DNA from: an uncultured Phenylobacterium sp.
GTDB taxonomy: Bacteria; Pseudomonadota; Alphaproteobacteria; Caulobacterales; Caulobacteraceae
NCBI GenBank assembly: GCA_945952175.1
Contig: CAMFHW010000192.1
Coordinates: 1-7,540 of the forward strand
Length of the DNA stretch: 7,540 nucleotides
Direction: 5' to 3'
Below are positions 6,655 through 7,540 of this stretch, in pieces (the stretch's first letter is position 1; each line of letters opens with the position of its first letter). Below the pieces are notes generated by a model, which was not told the DNA's origin, ran no database searches, and saw only the letters and a program-made list of their open reading frames with translations. The position numbers and the translations under genes were made by a program.

Positions 6655-7125
6655 ATGATTTTGCTTCTGGCCATGGCGGCGGCGCTGGCGAACCCGGCGG
6701 CGGACATCAGGACGATCAAGCAGCTGCGGCTGGACTACAACGCCGCCATCGCGGCGCGCGACATGAGCCGGGTGCGGAGCCTGTTCGATCCCGACTATCA
6801 CGTGATCCGCGGCGCGTCGGGCTTGGCGGTGGCCGGGCCGGACGCCACCGAGGCCTTGATGAAGGACGACGCCGCCAAGGATGCGGGGTTCGCCGGCTAC
6901 GAGCGGTTCACCGACAAGGTCGAGGTCGGCCAGGGCGGCCGGCGCGCGGCCGAGAGCGGCCACTGGGTCGGGCGCTGGACCGAGCCCGACGGCAAGATGG
7001 AGCTCACCGGGGTCTATCTGGCGATGTGGGTGAAGACCGAGGACGGCCGCTGGACCGTCAAGTCGGAGGCCTATGTGGCGCTCAAATGCGCCGGCAGCAA
7101 GGCCTGCGGCCGCTTCGTGCTGTGA
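6655..7125 (+). CDS. Small exported NTF2/DUF4440-like protein of unknown function
   Basis: The 156-residue product begins with a short hydrophobic segment MILLLAMAAALANPAAD, a likely cleavable signal peptide with cleavage near ANPA-AD, which suggests a periplasmic location. The rest has the pattern of a SnoaL/DUF4440-type cone fold: an N-terminal helix with LRLDYNAAIAARDMSRVRSLFDPDYHVIRG (24-53), followed by strands such as SGHWVGRWTEPDGKMELTGVYLAMWVKTEDGRWTVKSEAYVAL (101-143). These match the 'WxxxWxxxxGxWxixxe' style of that superfamily. Two cysteines near the C-terminus (Cys145, Cys151) could form a disulfide in the periplasm. Many such proteins have no known enzyme activity, and no catalytic set is recognisable here. 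It follows the phosphatase on the same strand and ends 12 bases before a large inverted repeat. The gene call is strong thanks to the GGGGAG ribosome binding site; the function is unknown. Confidence 0.8.
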   Translation: MILLLAMAAALANPAADIRTIKQLRLDYNAAIAARDMSRVRSLFDPDYHVIRGASGLAVAGPDATEALMKDDAAKDAGFAGYERFTDKVEVGQGGRRAAESGHWVGRWTEPDGKMELTGVYLAMWVKTEDGRWTVKSEAYVALKCAGSKACGRFVL

Positions 7126-7137
7126 CCGGCGGCGGGG

Positions 7138-7229
7138 CCTATTTCGGGGACAGGTTGATCAATTCATCCGAAGCCAAGGGCGCGCCGACGACCACCAGCC
7201 CGAATTGATCAACCTGTCCCCGAAATAGG
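7138..7229. mobile_element. Perfect 28-bp inverted repeat with 36-nt spacer, REP/RAYT-type mini-element
   Basis: The left arm (7138-7165) starts CCTATTTCGGGGACAGG and ends TTGATCAATTC. The right arm (7202-7229) is its exact reverse complement. The spacer is 7166-7201. Each arm contains the palindrome TTGATCAA (7155-7162 and 7205-7212). Arms with a CGGGGACAGG core are, as I recall, common around REP-associated (Y1/IS200-like) transposase genes in proteobacteria. Here no transposase gene is present, so this would be a non-autonomous relic or a REPIN-like unit. The arms are AT-richer than the surrounding DNA. The element sits between the stops of two convergent genes (7125 and 7241) and would form a strong hairpin on either transcript. 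The inverted repeat is seen directly; the element class is inferred. Confidence 0.75.
7138..7229. terminator. Possible bidirectional transcription barrier formed by the same hairpin
   Basis: The hairpin lies 12 bases after the stop of the NTF2-like gene and 11 bases after the stop of the minus-strand DUF4170 gene, so RNA from both directions would end in a 28-bp stem. There is no U-tract after either arm, so it is not a classical intrinsic terminator. Protection of the 3' ends or a roadblock effect is more likely. This is an inference from position and symmetry. Confidence 0.35.
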
Positions 7230-7240
7230 GGGCAGACCAC

Positions 7241-7477
7241 CTAGTGGTGGTCGTGATCCTCGTCGGGGGTCATCAGCTTGTGCGCGTGGATGATGAAGTA
7301 GCGCATCAGGGCGTTGTCGACGGTCGACTGGGCCTTGGAGCGCCAGGCGGTGAGCGCCTCCTGGTAGCTGCCATAGGCGCCGACGAGATCGACCTTCTTG
7401 AGGTCGCGGAACGTGTTGTGCTCCACGTCCTCCAGTTCGCCGCCGATGACCAGGTGCAGGAGCTGCTTGTCGGACAT
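7241..7477 (-). CDS. DUF4170 domain-containing small protein
   Basis: This 78-residue acidic/hydrophilic protein matches the alphaproteobacterial DUF4170 family from its N-terminal LLHLVIGGELEDVEHNTFRDL (6-26), the central GAYGSYQEALTAWRSKAQSTVDNALMRYFI (34-63) and its short length. There is no signal peptide or membrane segment, and the function is unknown. It ends with DEDHDHH, a small histidine tail. In many alphaproteobacteria this gene lies, as I recall, next to a CysQ-type phosphatase and just upstream of waaA or msbA-type lipid A genes. Here it is on the same strand as the lipid A operon but about 1.5 kb upstream, separated by two opposing genes. The ATG at 7477 is 15 bases after the preceding stop, with a weak GGAA upstream, so it is probably in an operon with that gene. 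The stop (TAG) is 11 bases from the inverted repeat. Confidence 0.9.
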   Translation of the reverse strand: MSDKQLLHLVIGGELEDVEHNTFRDLKKVDLVGAYGSYQEALTAWRSKAQSTVDNALMRYFIIHAHKLMTPDEDHDHH

Positions 7478-7492
7478 GGGCTTGGGGTTCCG

Positions 7493-7540
7493 TTAGGGCG
7501 TTTGGTTGCGCAAGGCGATATGCCGGACTCGGTCCAGGAT
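7493..7540 (-). CDS. C-terminal end of an upstream gene, possibly CysQ/inositol-monophosphatase type (partial)
   Basis: On the minus strand the window opens in frame with ILDRVRHIALRNQTP followed by TAA (7495-7493), 15 bases before the DUF4170 ATG. The amphipathic ILDRVRHIAL segment resembles a C-terminal helix, and the spacing suits an operon. CysQ (3'(2'),5'-bisphosphate nucleotidase) is a common neighbour of DUF4170 in alphaproteobacteria, which is the only reason for the suggested identity. With 15 codons no domain can be shown. Confidence 0.4.
   Translation of the reverse strand: MLDRVRHIALRNQTP

Overview
The window is GC-rich DNA with tightly packed genes. The protein set (Kdo transferase, LpxK, MsbA, a DUF374 acyltransferase-like protein, DUF4170) points to an alphaproteobacterium, probably Caulobacterales (Caulobacter, Phenylobacterium or Brevundimonas type). 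This is inferred from protein character and gene order; no marker gene is present.

Positions 1-5761 hold a five-gene operon on the minus strand, read from right to left: msbA (lipid A/LPS flippase ABC transporter), a DUF374 acyltransferase-like gene, a zinc-type cation diffusion facilitator with a histidine-rich N-terminus, waaA (Kdo transferase) and lpxK (lipid A 4'-kinase, cut by the left edge). All four junctions can be read as 4-base stop/start overlaps of the form NTGA (GTGA, GTGA, TTGA, ATGA), so the operon looks translationally coupled throughout. Four of the genes fit one job: finishing lipid A-Kdo2-type intermediates on the cytoplasmic face and flipping the core-lipid A. The metal transporter is the unexpected member.

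A 146-bp divergent spacer (5762-5907) separates msbA from two plus-strand genes. The first is a protein tyrosine/dual-specificity phosphatase-like protein with an intact CX5R site, reminiscent of Caulobacter CtpA, a factor linked to the envelope. The second is a small, probably exported protein with an NTF2/DUF4440-like fold.

After the second gene lies a perfect 28-bp inverted repeat with a 36-nt spacer (7138-7229). It looks like a small non-autonomous REP/RAYT-type palindromic element and sits exactly between two convergent genes. Beyond it, on the minus strand, are a DUF4170 gene (7241-7477) and the last 15 codons of another gene (7493-7540), possibly a CysQ/inositol-monophosphatase-type protein. 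In relatives, as I recall, DUF4170 lies close to the waaA cluster. Here the phosphatase/NTF2 pair and the repeat element separate them.

No tRNA, rRNA, CRISPR array, insertion sequence with a transposase, or gene-free stretch longer than 300 bases was seen.
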